This document shows positions 10,275 to 18,225 of a stretch of 64,000 bases of DNA, one piece after another. This stretch comes from Pseudarthrobacter polychromogenes (lineage in GTDB: Bacteria > Actinomycetota > Actinomycetes > Actinomycetales > Micrococcaceae), in NCBI RefSeq assembly GCF_014644495.1, contig NZ_BMKU01000001.1:372001-436000 (forward strand). The letters run 5' to 3'. The notes below the pieces were generated by a model. The model did not search any database, was not told the DNA's origin, and saw only the letters and a list, made by a program, of their open reading frames with translations. How positions within the stretch are numbered: the first letter of the stretch is position 1; each line of letters begins with the position of its first letter. Both the position numbers and the translations under genes were made by a program.

Positions 10275-11057
10275 ATGACGCTCAACCGTGCGAGCCAACC
10301 CGCCCGCGCCTACGAAGCGCTCATGGATGCCGCCTGGCCCGCCCCCGATCGCCACGACCTGGGGGAGTGGGTCCTCCGGGCTGCGGACGGCGTCACGCAG
10401 CGGGCCAACTCGGTGTGGCCGCGGGACCCCGCGTTCAAGCCGCAGGAGGCTTTGCTGGAGGCTGCGCGGTGGTACCGGATGCGGCGTCTTCCGCTGATCT
10501 TCCAGGTGGCGGACACGGCCGCCAACTCCGGGCTGAGTGACCTCCTGGACGCCCAGGGCTTCACGCGGCAGTCCGAAACGCTGATCATGGCCCGGCCTGC
10601 CGGGCCCCAAGGTGGACATCCGGCGGCCGCCGGGGTGGAGATCCTTGATGAGCCCAACGAGGAGTGGCTGCACCTTTGGTGGAGCGTGGACGGCCGGGGC
10701 GGTGGCCAGGCGCGGGAGACAGCGCGCTCGATCGTGACGGGGTGCCCAGCGCTCTATGCCCTCGCCAGGGACGACGACGGCGCCCCGGCCGCCGTCGGGC
10801 GCCTCGCCCTGGTGGGCGCCACGGGAGGAATCTATTGCATGGCGACGTCGCCCGCTCACCGCAGGCGGGGCTACGCCACAGCAGTGCTCCAGGCGCTCCA
10901 GTCCGAAGGGGCCGCGCGCCATGTGGAAAGTTTCTGGCTGCTGGTCACAGCTGCCAACTCCGCCGCCCGGCAGCTCTACCAGCAGGCGGGGTTCGAGGAA
11001 GCGGGCCGCTATCTCTACCGCCAGGAACGGCCCCGCCGGGCGCTGACAGGCTGCTGA
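10275..11057 (+). CDS. GNAT-family N-acetyltransferase
   Basis: A 260-residue protein. The ATG at 10275 follows AAGAAGGAGT at 10261-10270; the frame is open further upstream but overlaps aspS without a better start. The C-terminal half is a GNAT fold: YCMATSPAHRRRGYATAVLQ contains the acetyl-CoA pyrophosphate-binding R-x-x-G-x-A motif, and AANSAARQLYQQAGFEEAGR is the typical last helix and strand. The N-terminal half (WVLRAADGVTQRANSVWPRD) resembles the degenerate first GNAT-like domain of two-domain members. The substrate is unknown. It is convergent with the next gene with no bases between the stop codons. Confidence 0.85.
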   Translation: MTLNRASQPARAYEALMDAAWPAPDRHDLGEWVLRAADGVTQRANSVWPRDPAFKPQEALLEAARWYRMRRLPLIFQVADTAANSGLSDLLDAQGFTRQSETLIMARPAGPQGGHPAAAGVEILDEPNEEWLHLWWSVDGRGGGQARETARSIVTGCPALYALARDDDGAPAAVGRLALVGATGGIYCMATSPAHRRRGYATAVLQALQSEGAARHVESFWLLVTAANSAARQLYQQAGFEEAGRYLYRQERPRRALTGC

Positions 11058-11726
11058 CTAGGAGGCGTCGGTGACCTGGATCCGCACGGCACACGAATCC
11101 GCGGCCGCTTTACGCAGCACTGCTGCCTTGGGATCCGGGACGTCAAGGTAGGCCAGCCGGGGCATGGCGGCAAAGCCCTTCAGGGCAGGGTGCTGGAGGA
11201 CGAGGCCCGCCAGGGCCCTGTCGCCCCCGGGAACCACGTACTCAAAAGGTTCACCGCCGAAGATGCGTGCGGCCTGTTCCGCAACAGCCTCCACCAGGGC
11301 GTCGGCCTGGTTGTTCCGCCGCCGGGCGAACCGCTGCTGCGACTGTCCGCCCGCGGCCGTCCGGGACTGCACATACGTGGATCCCACCTTCGACGCGAGG
11401 ACCTGCCCCTCACTGACCACCGCCACCCCGTAGCCTCCGCGCCTGGCCAGCAGCAGGCCCAGCCGCCGCGGCTGCGACGCCAGGGAGGCAAGCCGCTCAA
11501 GGGCATCCGCGCCCCGGCCGGGCCGCCCGTCGGCCGGCCAGGGAGGCTGCAGGAGGGCTTCGGCGCCGTCCGCGGCCAGAAGGCGGAGGCCGTCGTCGTC
11601 ATCGCTGAGATGGTATCCGCCGTGCGCCGCGCCAAACCTTTCCACCCATCCGGCCAGCCGGCTGCCGGGAATGAATGCCGTGCGCACGGAGGCCGGCCGG
11701 GCTCCGCCGGTGGTGCGTGCGGACAT
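11058..11726 (-). CDS. acVLRF1-type peptidyl-tRNA hydrolase (Vms1/eRF1-like release factor fold)
   Basis: A 222-residue cytoplasmic protein. It matches my memory of the actinobacterial Vms1-like release factor 1 family (acVLRF1), related to eRF1 domain 2 and eukaryotic Vms1/ANKZF1, which releases peptides from stalled tRNA. The visible support is a central strand region LGLLLARRGGYGVAVVSEGQ, followed by SRTAAGGQSQQRFARRRNNQ, which contains a literal GGQ in the position of the catalytic loop, then an alanine-rich helix. No ribosome-binding domain is visible, as expected for this short form. It is divergent from rarA, sharing a 70-bp upstream region. The functional role is an inference from the family. 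Confidence 0.72.
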   Translation of the reverse strand: MSARTTGGARPASVRTAFIPGSRLAGWVERFGAAHGGYHLSDDDDGLRLLAADGAEALLQPPWPADGRPGRGADALERLASLASQPRRLGLLLARRGGYGVAVVSEGQVLASKVGSTYVQSRTAAGGQSQQRFARRRNNQADALVEAVAEQAARIFGGEPFEYVVPGGDRALAGLVLQHPALKGFAAMPRLAYLDVPDPKAAVLRKAAADSCAVRIQVTDAS

Positions 11727-11796
11727 GGGACGTTCCTTTACTGGCTTGCCGGACTCCCGGGAAAATCCGGAAGTGAACTGGAAGTAGCCTATCTAT

Positions 11797-13215
11797 GTGG
11801 AAGATCTCTTCGGGCACGGCCGCGGCAATGATGATGACGACGACGCCTCCGTCAACCCCGGCCGGACCGCAGGGCCAGGGGCCAACGCTTCCCCCCGGGG
11901 CCCGCTCGCCGTCCGGATGCGTCCGCGCACCCTTGACGAGGTGGTAGGCCAGCAGCACCTCCTGGGACAGGGATCGCCCCTGCGCCAGTTGGCCGCCGGA
12001 GCCGGTGCTGACACAACAGGGCCTGCGGGACCTACCTCGCTCATCCTCTGGGGGCCGCCGGGAACCGGTAAAACGACCCTCGCCCACGTGATTGCCCGCG
12101 GACGGGGCAGGAAGTTCGTGGAACTCTCCGCCATTACTGCCGGCGTCAAGGACGTGCGGCGCGTCATGGACGAGGCCCTGACGGCCCGCGACCTCTACAA
12201 GACCACCACAGTCCTGTTCCTGGACGAGATCCACCGCTTCAACAAGGCCCAGCAGGACGCCCTGCTGCCTGGAGTCGAAAACCGCTGGGTGGTACTGGTT
12301 GCCGCCACCACCGAGAACCCGTCGTTCTCCGTCGTGTCACCGCTGCTCTCCCGCTCGCTGCTGCTGACGCTCCGTCCGCTCACCGACGCTGACATTGAAG
12401 GACTGATCCAGCGCGCCGTCGCCGATCCCCGCGGGCTGAACGGGAAAGTGGGCCTCAGCGAGGAAGCACTCGACCACCTCGTACGCCTTTCCGGAGGCGA
12501 CGCACGCCGTGCCCTGACGGCATTGGAGGCCGCCGCGGGTGTTGCGTTCGGGGATGCGGACGACGCAGGGGACGGGCCCGTCGCCGTCGAACTTAAACAC
12601 ACCGAGCGTGCCCTGGACGTTGCCGCCGTCCGGTACGACCGAGCCGGTGACCAGCACTACGACGTCATCAGCGCCTTCATCAAGTCCATCCGCGGCTCCG
12701 ACGTCGACGCCGCCCTGCACTACCTGGCCCGCATGCTGGAGGCGGGAGAGGACCCGCGCTTCCTCGCCCGGCGGATCGTGATCTCAGCAGCCGAAGACGT
12801 GGGAATGGCGGATCCCACGGCCCTGCAGACGGCCGTGGCCGCGGCGCAGGCGGTGCAGCTGATCGGAATGCCTGAGGGGCGGATCATCCTGGCCGAAGCC
12901 GTGGTGCACCTGGCCACCGCCCCCAAGTCCAACGCCGCCTACATGGGAATCAACAAGGCCATCGCCGATGTCCGGGCAGGGTTGGGGAACGGCATCCCGG
13001 CGCACCTGAGGGACGCCCACTACCCCGGATCCAAGCAGCTGGGTCACGGCCTTGGCTACAAATACGCCCACGACGCCCCGCACGGCGTGGCAGCCCAGCA
13101 ATACCCGCCGGATGACCTGGTGGGAAAGGACTACTACCAGCCCACGGCCAACGGCGCTGAGCGGGACATTGCCACGCGGCTGGAGCGGCTGCGCAGGATT
13201 GTCCGGGGCAAGTGA
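11797..13215 (+). CDS. rarA: Replication-associated recombination protein A (AAA ATPase, RarA/MgsA)
   Basis: A 472-residue clamp-loader-like AAA+ ATPase that acts at stalled replication forks. It starts with GTG at 11797. Walker A is [17 protein letters not shown] (about residues 87-103) and Walker B is [20 protein letters not shown] (about residues 138-157). The sensor region follows in [20 protein letters not shown]. The arginine-rich [17 protein letters not shown] at about residues 42-58 and the C-terminal MgsA-type oligomerisation domain ([19 protein letters not shown]) identify RarA rather than RuvB or DnaX. An acidic run DDDDD lies near the N-terminus. It is upstream of rpsD with 171 bp between. 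Confidence 0.95.
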   Translation: MEDLFGHGRGNDDDDDASVNPGRTAGPGANASPRGPLAVRMRPRTLDEVVGQQHLLGQGSPLRQLAAGAGADTTGPAGPTSLILWGPPGTGKTTLAHVIARGRGRKFVELSAITAGVKDVRRVMDEALTARDLYKTTTVLFLDEIHRFNKAQQDALLPGVENRWVVLVAATTENPSFSVVSPLLSRSLLLTLRPLTDADIEGLIQRAVADPRGLNGKVGLSEEALDHLVRLSGGDARRALTALEAAAGVAFGDADDAGDGPVAVELKHTERALDVAAVRYDRAGDQHYDVISAFIKSIRGSDVDAALHYLARMLEAGEDPRFLARRIVISAAEDVGMADPTALQTAVAAAQAVQLIGMPEGRIILAEAVVHLATAPKSNAAYMGINKAIADVRAGLGNGIPAHLRDAHYPGSKQLGHGLGYKYAHDAPHGVAAQQYPPDDLVGKDYYQPTANGAERDIATRLERLRRIVRGK

Positions 13216-13230
13216 CCGCCATGCTAAGGT
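13199..13230 (+). promoter_or_regulatory. Possible promoter for rpsD
   Basis: TAAGGT (13225-13230) resembles the actinobacterial -10 element, with TTGTCC (13199-13204) upstream. The spacing of 20 bp is longer than optimal. Transcription from here would give a leader of about 150 nt before rpsD, containing a small CTCCA/TGGAG hairpin at about 13333-13345. The leader could host S4 autoregulation, but I see no recognisable S4-binding pseudoknot. Confidence 0.3.
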
Positions 13231-13386
13231 AGATGTTTGTCTGGCAAGGCACAGACGCACAATCTCCCCAATTTCATGTTGAGAAGGTTATGCCCTGTGC
13301 CCAGTAGCAAAAGGCAGCGGTTGGCCGATGCTCTCCATCGTGGAGGCCAGTAACACTGACACACCGCAGATATTGGAAGGACACAA

Positions 13387-14013
13387 GTGGCTAACAACAC
13401 TCGTGCTCGCCGTCAGGCCCGCCTCTCGCGGTCCCTCGGCATCGCTCTGACCCCCAAGGCCGCCAAGTACATGGAGCGCCGCCCGTACGGCCCCGGTGAG
13501 CATGGCCGTGCCCGCAAGAAGCAGGACTCCGACTACGCCGTACGCCTGCGCGAAAAGCAGCGCCTGCGCGCCCAGTACGGCATCCGCGAAGCACAGATGA
13601 CCCGCGCCTTCGAAGAAGCCCGCCGCACCAAGGGCCTGACCGGTGAAAACCTCATCGAGCTGCTCGAGATGCGCCTTGACGCCCTGGTCCTGCGTGCCGG
13701 CTTCGCCCGCACCATCGCCCAGGCCCGCCAGCTGGTTGTGCACCGCCACATCATGGTTGACGGCGTCCGCGTTGACCGCCCGTCGTTCCGCGTCGGCGAG
13801 GGCCAGCTGGTCCACGTCCACACCCGCAGCGAAACCATGGTTCCGCTCCAGGTTGCAGCTGCCGGCGCCCACCGCGACGTCCTGCCTGCCGTCCCGGCCT
13901 ACCTGGACGTCAAGCTGGAAGCCCTCCAGGCCCGCCTGGTCCGTCGCCCCAAGCGCTCCGAGGTCCCCGTGACCTGCGAAGAGCAGCTGGTCGTCGAATT
14001 CTACGCACGCTAA
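13387..14013 (+). CDS. rpsD: 30S ribosomal protein S4
   Basis: Primary 16S rRNA-binding protein of the small subunit body, 208 residues, GTG start at 13387 after GGAAGGA. Typical segments are ARRQARLSRSLGIALTPKAA, the KKQDSDYAVRLREKQRLRAQ helical region, and the S4 RNA-binding domain (LEMRLDALVLRAGFARTIAQ followed by ARQLVVHRHIMVDGVRVDRP). It has no zinc-binding cysteines in the N-terminus, so it is a C-minus form. It stands alone rather than in the alpha operon, an arrangement known in some Actinobacteria. A perfect terminator follows. Confidence 0.97.
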   Translation: MANNTRARRQARLSRSLGIALTPKAAKYMERRPYGPGEHGRARKKQDSDYAVRLREKQRLRAQYGIREAQMTRAFEEARRTKGLTGENLIELLEMRLDALVLRAGFARTIAQARQLVVHRHIMVDGVRVDRPSFRVGEGQLVHVHTRSETMVPLQVAAAGAHRDVLPAVPAYLDVKLEALQARLVRRPKRSEVPVTCEEQLVVEFYAR

Positions 14014-14030
14014 ATTCCAGCAGCGTATCC

Positions 14031-14064
14031 AAAGAAGCCCGTGGCAAGCGCCGCGGGCTTCTTT
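14031..14064 (+). terminator. Intrinsic terminator of rpsD
   Basis: AAAGAAGCCCG (14031-14041) pairs with CGGGCTTCTTT (14054-14064). The pairing continues inward through a T-G wobble and GGC/GCC to an AAGC loop. It ends in a T-rich 3' arm and is one of the clearest intrinsic terminators in the window. Confidence 0.88.
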
Positions 14065-14159
14065 GTATGTAAGGTACTTGGGGGACATCTGCGGAATGCG
14101 TTTCACGCGCACCCGCCGGGATGCAACCGAACCACAGAATTTCGAGGAGATGAACGTCT

Positions 14160-14534
14160 ATGTCTGGTGGCGATATTGCCGGCCTGATCGCTGCCGGGGT
14201 GTTTGCAGTCCTGGTACTGCTGCTCGCCGTGCCCATCCTTAAGCTGGGCCGCGTCCTGGACGAGGTCCGGACCTCCATACGGTCCCTGAGCGACGGCGCC
14301 ACGCCGCTTATGGACGAGGTCACCGCCACCGTCTCCACCACCAACCAGCAGTTGAAGAAAGTGGACGGCATCTCGTCCAACGTTTCGGACGCGTCCGCAA
14401 ACCTTTCCGCCCTGTCCTCCCTTGTGGCCGCCACCGTGGGGTCGCCGCTGATCAAGGTGGCAGCCTTCAGCTACGGTGTCCGTTCCGCGCTGGCCGGGCG
14501 CAAGAAGCCCGCCGCCGGCCGCCGCAGCCGCTAG
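14160..14534 (+). CDS. DUF948 domain-containing membrane protein
   Basis: A 124-residue protein with one N-terminal membrane segment at about residues 7-27 (AGLIAAGVFAVLVLLLAVPI), then a long amphipathic helical region (VLDEVRTSIRSLSDGATPLM, TVSTTNQQLKKVDGISSNVS) typical of DUF948, and a basic C-terminal tail (GRKKPAAGRRSR). Family function is unknown. It is placed upstream of a second small membrane protein and alaS, which suggests co-transcription. The start is preceded by CGAGGAG. Confidence 0.88.
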   Translation: MSGGDIAGLIAAGVFAVLVLLLAVPILKLGRVLDEVRTSIRSLSDGATPLMDEVTATVSTTNQQLKKVDGISSNVSDASANLSALSSLVAATVGSPLIKVAAFSYGVRSALAGRKKPAAGRRSR

Positions 14535-14550
14535 ATTCCGGGAGAAGAGA

Positions 14551-14793
14551 ATGAAGCGATTTATCTGGATGGGAATCGGCGTGGCGATCGGAGTGATCGC
14601 TTTCCGCAAGGTGACCGAAGTGCAGGCCAGCATGCAGTCAACGCTGGGGCCGGAGGGCCTCAACCGTTCCGTGAACCGCCTTGCCGACGGTGTCTACGAC
14701 TTTGCCGACGCCGTCCGCGCCGGAATGCGCGAGCGGGAAACCGACCTGCGCTCCGCCCTCGGCGTCGAATCGGCAGACCTGGTCCGCCGCTGA
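14551..14793 (+). CDS. Small hypothetical membrane protein upstream of alaS
   Basis: An 80-residue protein. The ATG at 14551 directly follows GGAGAAGAGA (14541-14550); the longer frame from 14476 overlaps the previous gene and is not needed. It has one hydrophobic segment at the N-terminus (FIWMGIGVAIGVIAFRKV), then a soluble helical part (LNRSVNRLADGVYDFADAVR) similar in style to small envelope proteins of the alaS region in Micrococcaceae. It is 16 bp after the DUF948 gene. I do not recognise a function. Confidence 0.8.
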   Translation: MKRFIWMGIGVAIGVIAFRKVTEVQASMQSTLGPEGLNRSVNRLADGVYDFADAVRAGMRERETDLRSALGVESADLVRR

Positions 14794-14942
14794 CCACCCT
14801 GCTGACCGGCACCGCACGTCGGAACCAGGCAGGCACCACACGTTAGAACCACACCGGCGGGCACCGTACACAACGGAACCGCCAAGCGAAAGAACCTCCG
14901 CGACGCACAGTGCGCGGAGCAAGAAGGGTACGTACACAGCTC

Positions 14943-17621
14943 ATGAAGTCGCAGGAGATCACAAAGCGCTGGGTGGACTTTTTTGTCAGCAAGGGCCACA
15001 CCGCGGTTCCCTCCGCATCGCTGGTCTCCAGCGACCCCTCGCTGCTGTTCACGGTTGCCGGCATGGTGCCGTTCATTCCCTACCTGACCGCCCGGGAGGA
15101 AGCACCCTACTCGCGCGCCGTCAGCGTGCAGAAGTGCATCCGCACCGGCGACATCGAGGAAGTGGGCAAGACCGCCCGCCACGGAACCTTCTTCCAGATG
15201 TGCGGCAACTTCTCCTTCGGCGACTACTTCAAGGAAGACGCCATCAAGTTCGCCTGGGAGCTGCTTACCAAAGGCGTTGACGACGGCGGCTACGGCCTGG
15301 CGCCCGAGCGGCTCTGGGTGACGGTCTACGAAGAGGACGACCAAGCCAAGGACCTGTGGCTCAAGAACACCGGTGTACCTGCCGAGCGCATCCAGAAGAT
15401 GGGCAAGTCGGACAACTACTGGCATACCGGCCAGCCCGGCCCGGCAGGTCCCTGCTCCGAGATCTACTACGACCGCGGGCCCCAGTACGGTGTTGAGGGC
15501 GGCCCGCTGGCTGACGAGACCCGCTACATCGAAATCTGGAACCTTGTGTTCATGCAGTACCAGATCGAGAACGTCCGCTCGAAGGAAGACTTCGACGTCG
15601 TCGGCGAACTGCCCAAGCGCAACATCGACACCGGCCTGGGCATGGAACGCCTGGCCATGATCCTGCAGGGTGTCGAGAACATGTACGAGACGGACCAGGT
15701 CCGCCCCGTCATCGACAAGGCTGCCGAGCTCTCCGGCAAGGAATACACATCCGCCGAGACCGACGAAGACCCCCACCACACGGACGACGTCCGCATGCGT
15801 GTGGTCGCCGACCACATCCGGTCCGCCCTGATGCTGATCTCCGACGGCGTGACCCCCTCCAACGAGGGCCGCGGCTATGTACTGCGCCGGCTCATCCGCC
15901 GTGCCGTCCGTTCCATGCGCCTCCTCGGTGTTGAACAGGCCTGCCTGCCCGAACTCCTTCCCGCCTCACGCGATGCCATGAAGGGCGTCTACCCCGTAGT
16001 GGACACGGACTTCGCCCGGATCAGCCGCATCGCGTACGCCGAAGAGAAGGCCTTCCTGCGGACCATCGCCTCCGGAACCGCACGCCTCGAGGACGCCGTC
16101 AAGGAATCCAAGGCCGCCAACAAGCCGCTGTCCGGGGCCGACGCCTTCGCACTGCACGACACCTATGGTTTCCCCATCGACCTGACCCTGGAAATGGCCG
16201 AGGAGGCAGGGCTCAACGTGGATGAGGCCGCCTTCCGCAGCCTCATGCAGGAACAGCGCCAGCGCGCCCAGGCCGATGCCAAGGGCAAGAAGGGCGGCCA
16301 CGCCGACCTCAGCGCCTTCCAGGACATCCTGGCCCAGGGTGAGACGGTCTTCACCGGCTACACCGAGCTCGACGGCGAGTCCCGCGTCCGCGGCATCCTC
16401 ACCGGCGGCCGTGCGGTCCATCAGGCTTCCACCGGCGATGAAATCGAGCTGGTACTCTCCGAAACGCCCTTCTACGCCGAAGCAGGCGGCCAGGCCGCCG
16501 ATACCGGCCTGATCACCGGTGACGGGTTTGTTGTTGAGGTGCTCGACGTCCAGCGCCCCCTCAAGGGCCTGAGCGTCCACAAGGCGATCGTCCGCGAAGG
16601 CGAAATCGGGGCCGACTCGCTGGTCCGTGCCGCCGTCGACCGCGAACGCCGGCACGCCGCCGAACAAGCCCACACCGGCACGCACATTGTGCACGCCGCG
16701 CTCCACCAGATCCTTGGCCCGGAAGCCACCCAGCGCGGCTCCTACAACAAGGCCGGTTACCTGCGCTTCGACTTCGCCTGGGGTGAGGGGCTGAGCACGG
16801 CCACGCGGTCCGAGATCGAGGAAGTCTCCAACCTGGCCATCCGGAACAACTTCCGGGTGGAAACCAAGGTCATGGGCCTGGCCGAGGCCAAGGCACTGGG
16901 CGCCATGGCACTCTTTGGCGAGAACTACGGCAGCGAAGTCCGGGTTGTCGAGATCGACGGCGCCTGGTCGCGCGAGCTTTGCGGCGGCACCCATGTTTCC
17001 AACACGTCCCTGATCGGCAGCCTGTCCCTGCTGGGCGAGCAGTCCGTCGGGTCGGGAAACCGCCGTGTGGAGGCCTTCGTGGGCATGGACGCTTTCCGCC
17101 ACCTGGCGGCCGAGCGCGCCCTGGTCACCGAGCTCACCGACATGCTGAAGGTTCCCTCCGGCCAACTTGCAGACCGGATCGCCGCCACGCTGGCAAAGCT
17201 CAAGGCGACAGAAAAGGAACTGGACCGTCTCCGCAAGGAGCAGCTGGCTGGCGCTGCCGCCCAGCTGGTCAGCAGTGCCAAGGATGCCTCCGGTGTCAGT
17301 GTCATCGCCCACGACGCAGGACAGGTCAGCGGCGCTGACGACCTGCGCGGCCTGGCCCTGGACCTGCGGAACCGCCTCGGCTCCGCACCCGCGGCGGTGG
17401 CAGTAGCCGGCGTCGCCAACGACCGCCCCGTCATCCTGGTGGCCACCAACGAAGGCGCACGGGAGGCGGGGGTCAAGGCAGGAGCCCTGGTGCGCCTCGC
17501 CGCAGGGATCCTTGGCGGCGGCGGCGGCGGAAAGGACGACGTCGCACAGGGCGGCGGAACCGACGCCGGCCAGGTCGGCCAGGCCCTCTCCGCCGTCGTC
17601 GACGCCATTTCGCGGCGCTAA
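14943..17621 (+). CDS. alaS: Alanine--tRNA ligase
   Basis: Charges tRNA-Ala and clears mischarged Ser/Gly. 892 residues from the ATG at 14943 (MKSQEITKRWVDFFVSKGHT), the conserved AlaRS N-terminus; the frame is open upstream to 14910. The class II catalytic core includes FFQMCGNFSFGDYFKEDAI and WHTGQPGPAGPCSEIYYDRG. The editing domain has the zinc motif HTGTHIVHAAL (HxxxH) with the partner RELCGGTHVSNT (CxxxH). The C-terminal DHHA1 domain is present and ends in a Gly-rich GGGGGGKDDVAQGGGTDAGQ. The ruvX gene starts 8 bp downstream. Confidence 0.97.
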   Translation: MKSQEITKRWVDFFVSKGHTAVPSASLVSSDPSLLFTVAGMVPFIPYLTAREEAPYSRAVSVQKCIRTGDIEEVGKTARHGTFFQMCGNFSFGDYFKEDAIKFAWELLTKGVDDGGYGLAPERLWVTVYEEDDQAKDLWLKNTGVPAERIQKMGKSDNYWHTGQPGPAGPCSEIYYDRGPQYGVEGGPLADETRYIEIWNLVFMQYQIENVRSKEDFDVVGELPKRNIDTGLGMERLAMILQGVENMYETDQVRPVIDKAAELSGKEYTSAETDEDPHHTDDVRMRVVADHIRSALMLISDGVTPSNEGRGYVLRRLIRRAVRSMRLLGVEQACLPELLPASRDAMKGVYPVVDTDFARISRIAYAEEKAFLRTIASGTARLEDAVKESKAANKPLSGADAFALHDTYGFPIDLTLEMAEEAGLNVDEAAFRSLMQEQRQRAQADAKGKKGGHADLSAFQDILAQGETVFTGYTELDGESRVRGILTGGRAVHQASTGDEIELVLSETPFYAEAGGQAADTGLITGDGFVVEVLDVQRPLKGLSVHKAIVREGEIGADSLVRAAVDRERRHAAEQAHTGTHIVHAALHQILGPEATQRGSYNKAGYLRFDFAWGEGLSTATRSEIEEVSNLAIRNNFRVETKVMGLAEAKALGAMALFGENYGSEVRVVEIDGAWSRELCGGTHVSNTSLIGSLSLLGEQSVGSGNRRVEAFVGMDAFRHLAAERALVTELTDMLKVPSGQLADRIAATLAKLKATEKELDRLRKEQLAGAAAQLVSSAKDASGVSVIAHDAGQVSGADDLRGLALDLRNRLGSAPAAVAVAGVANDRPVILVATNEGAREAGVKAGALVRLAAGILGGGGGGKDDVAQGGGTDAGQVGQALSAVVDAISRR

Positions 17622-17628
17622 TCCTCCT

Positions 17629-18225
17629 ATGACCGATCCTGCTGCTGCCGGCGACTACCCCCACGGCATCAAACTGGGGGTGGACGTCGGCACCGTCCGG
17701 GTGGGGGTTGCCATCTGCGACCGGGAATCCATCCTGGCCACCCCGTACAAGACGCTGGACCGCAACGCGAAAAAGAACTCAGACGTCCGGGTCATTGCCA
17801 AACTGGTCCAGGAACTCGGTGCCGTCCAGGTTTTTGTGGGCCTGCCACGAACCATGAAGGGTGAGGAACGGGCCTCTGCCATGATGGCCACGGACTACGC
17901 CCACCTGCTGGTTGGCGAGCTCGCAGCCCGGGACCTGGCGGTGCCGGTGAACCTCGTGGATGAACGGCTAAGCAGTGTCAGCGCCCACCGGAGCCTGCAC
18001 GAAGCTGGCATGAGCAGCAGGAACCACCGTAAAGTAGTTGATCAGGTCGCGGCGGCAGGTATCCTTCAGCACGCCATCGACATGCAGAAAGCCAGGGGAG
18101 CGGACGTCGGCTCACGCGTGACGGCGCCACCCCCTTCCGTGGACATGGGAGGCAGCGCGCCGGAAACGATGCCCGCCACACCCGGCGATACGGACCGATC
18201 TTCAGATAATGGAAGGCACCAGTGA
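17629..18225 (+). CDS. ruvX: Putative pre-16S rRNA nuclease / Holliday junction resolvase (YqgF/RuvX)
   Basis: A 198-residue RNase H-fold nuclease. The ATG at 17629 is 8 bp after the alaS stop. There is no Shine-Dalgarno in front, so translation is probably coupled to alaS. Catalytic signatures are LGVDVGTVRVGVAICD at about residues 16-31 (first Asp), VFVGLPRTMKGEE in the middle, and NLVDERLSSVSA. The first 140 or so residues cover the whole YqgF domain. The remaining 50 or so form a Pro/Ser-rich tail not typical of the family. Its stop overlaps the mltG start (GTGA at 18222-18225). Confidence 0.92.
   Translation: MTDPAAAGDYPHGIKLGVDVGTVRVGVAICDRESILATPYKTLDRNAKKNSDVRVIAKLVQELGAVQVFVGLPRTMKGEERASAMMATDYAHLLVGELAARDLAVPVNLVDERLSSVSAHRSLHEAGMSSRNHRKVVDQVAAAGILQHAIDMQKARGADVGSRVTAPPPSVDMGGSAPETMPATPGDTDRSSDNGRHQ

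Noticed and set aside
13231-13386. S4-binding autoregulatory RNA in the rpsD leader
   Set aside because: Only a short CTCCA/TGGAG hairpin is visible; no pseudoknot like the known S4 sites can be supported by eye.
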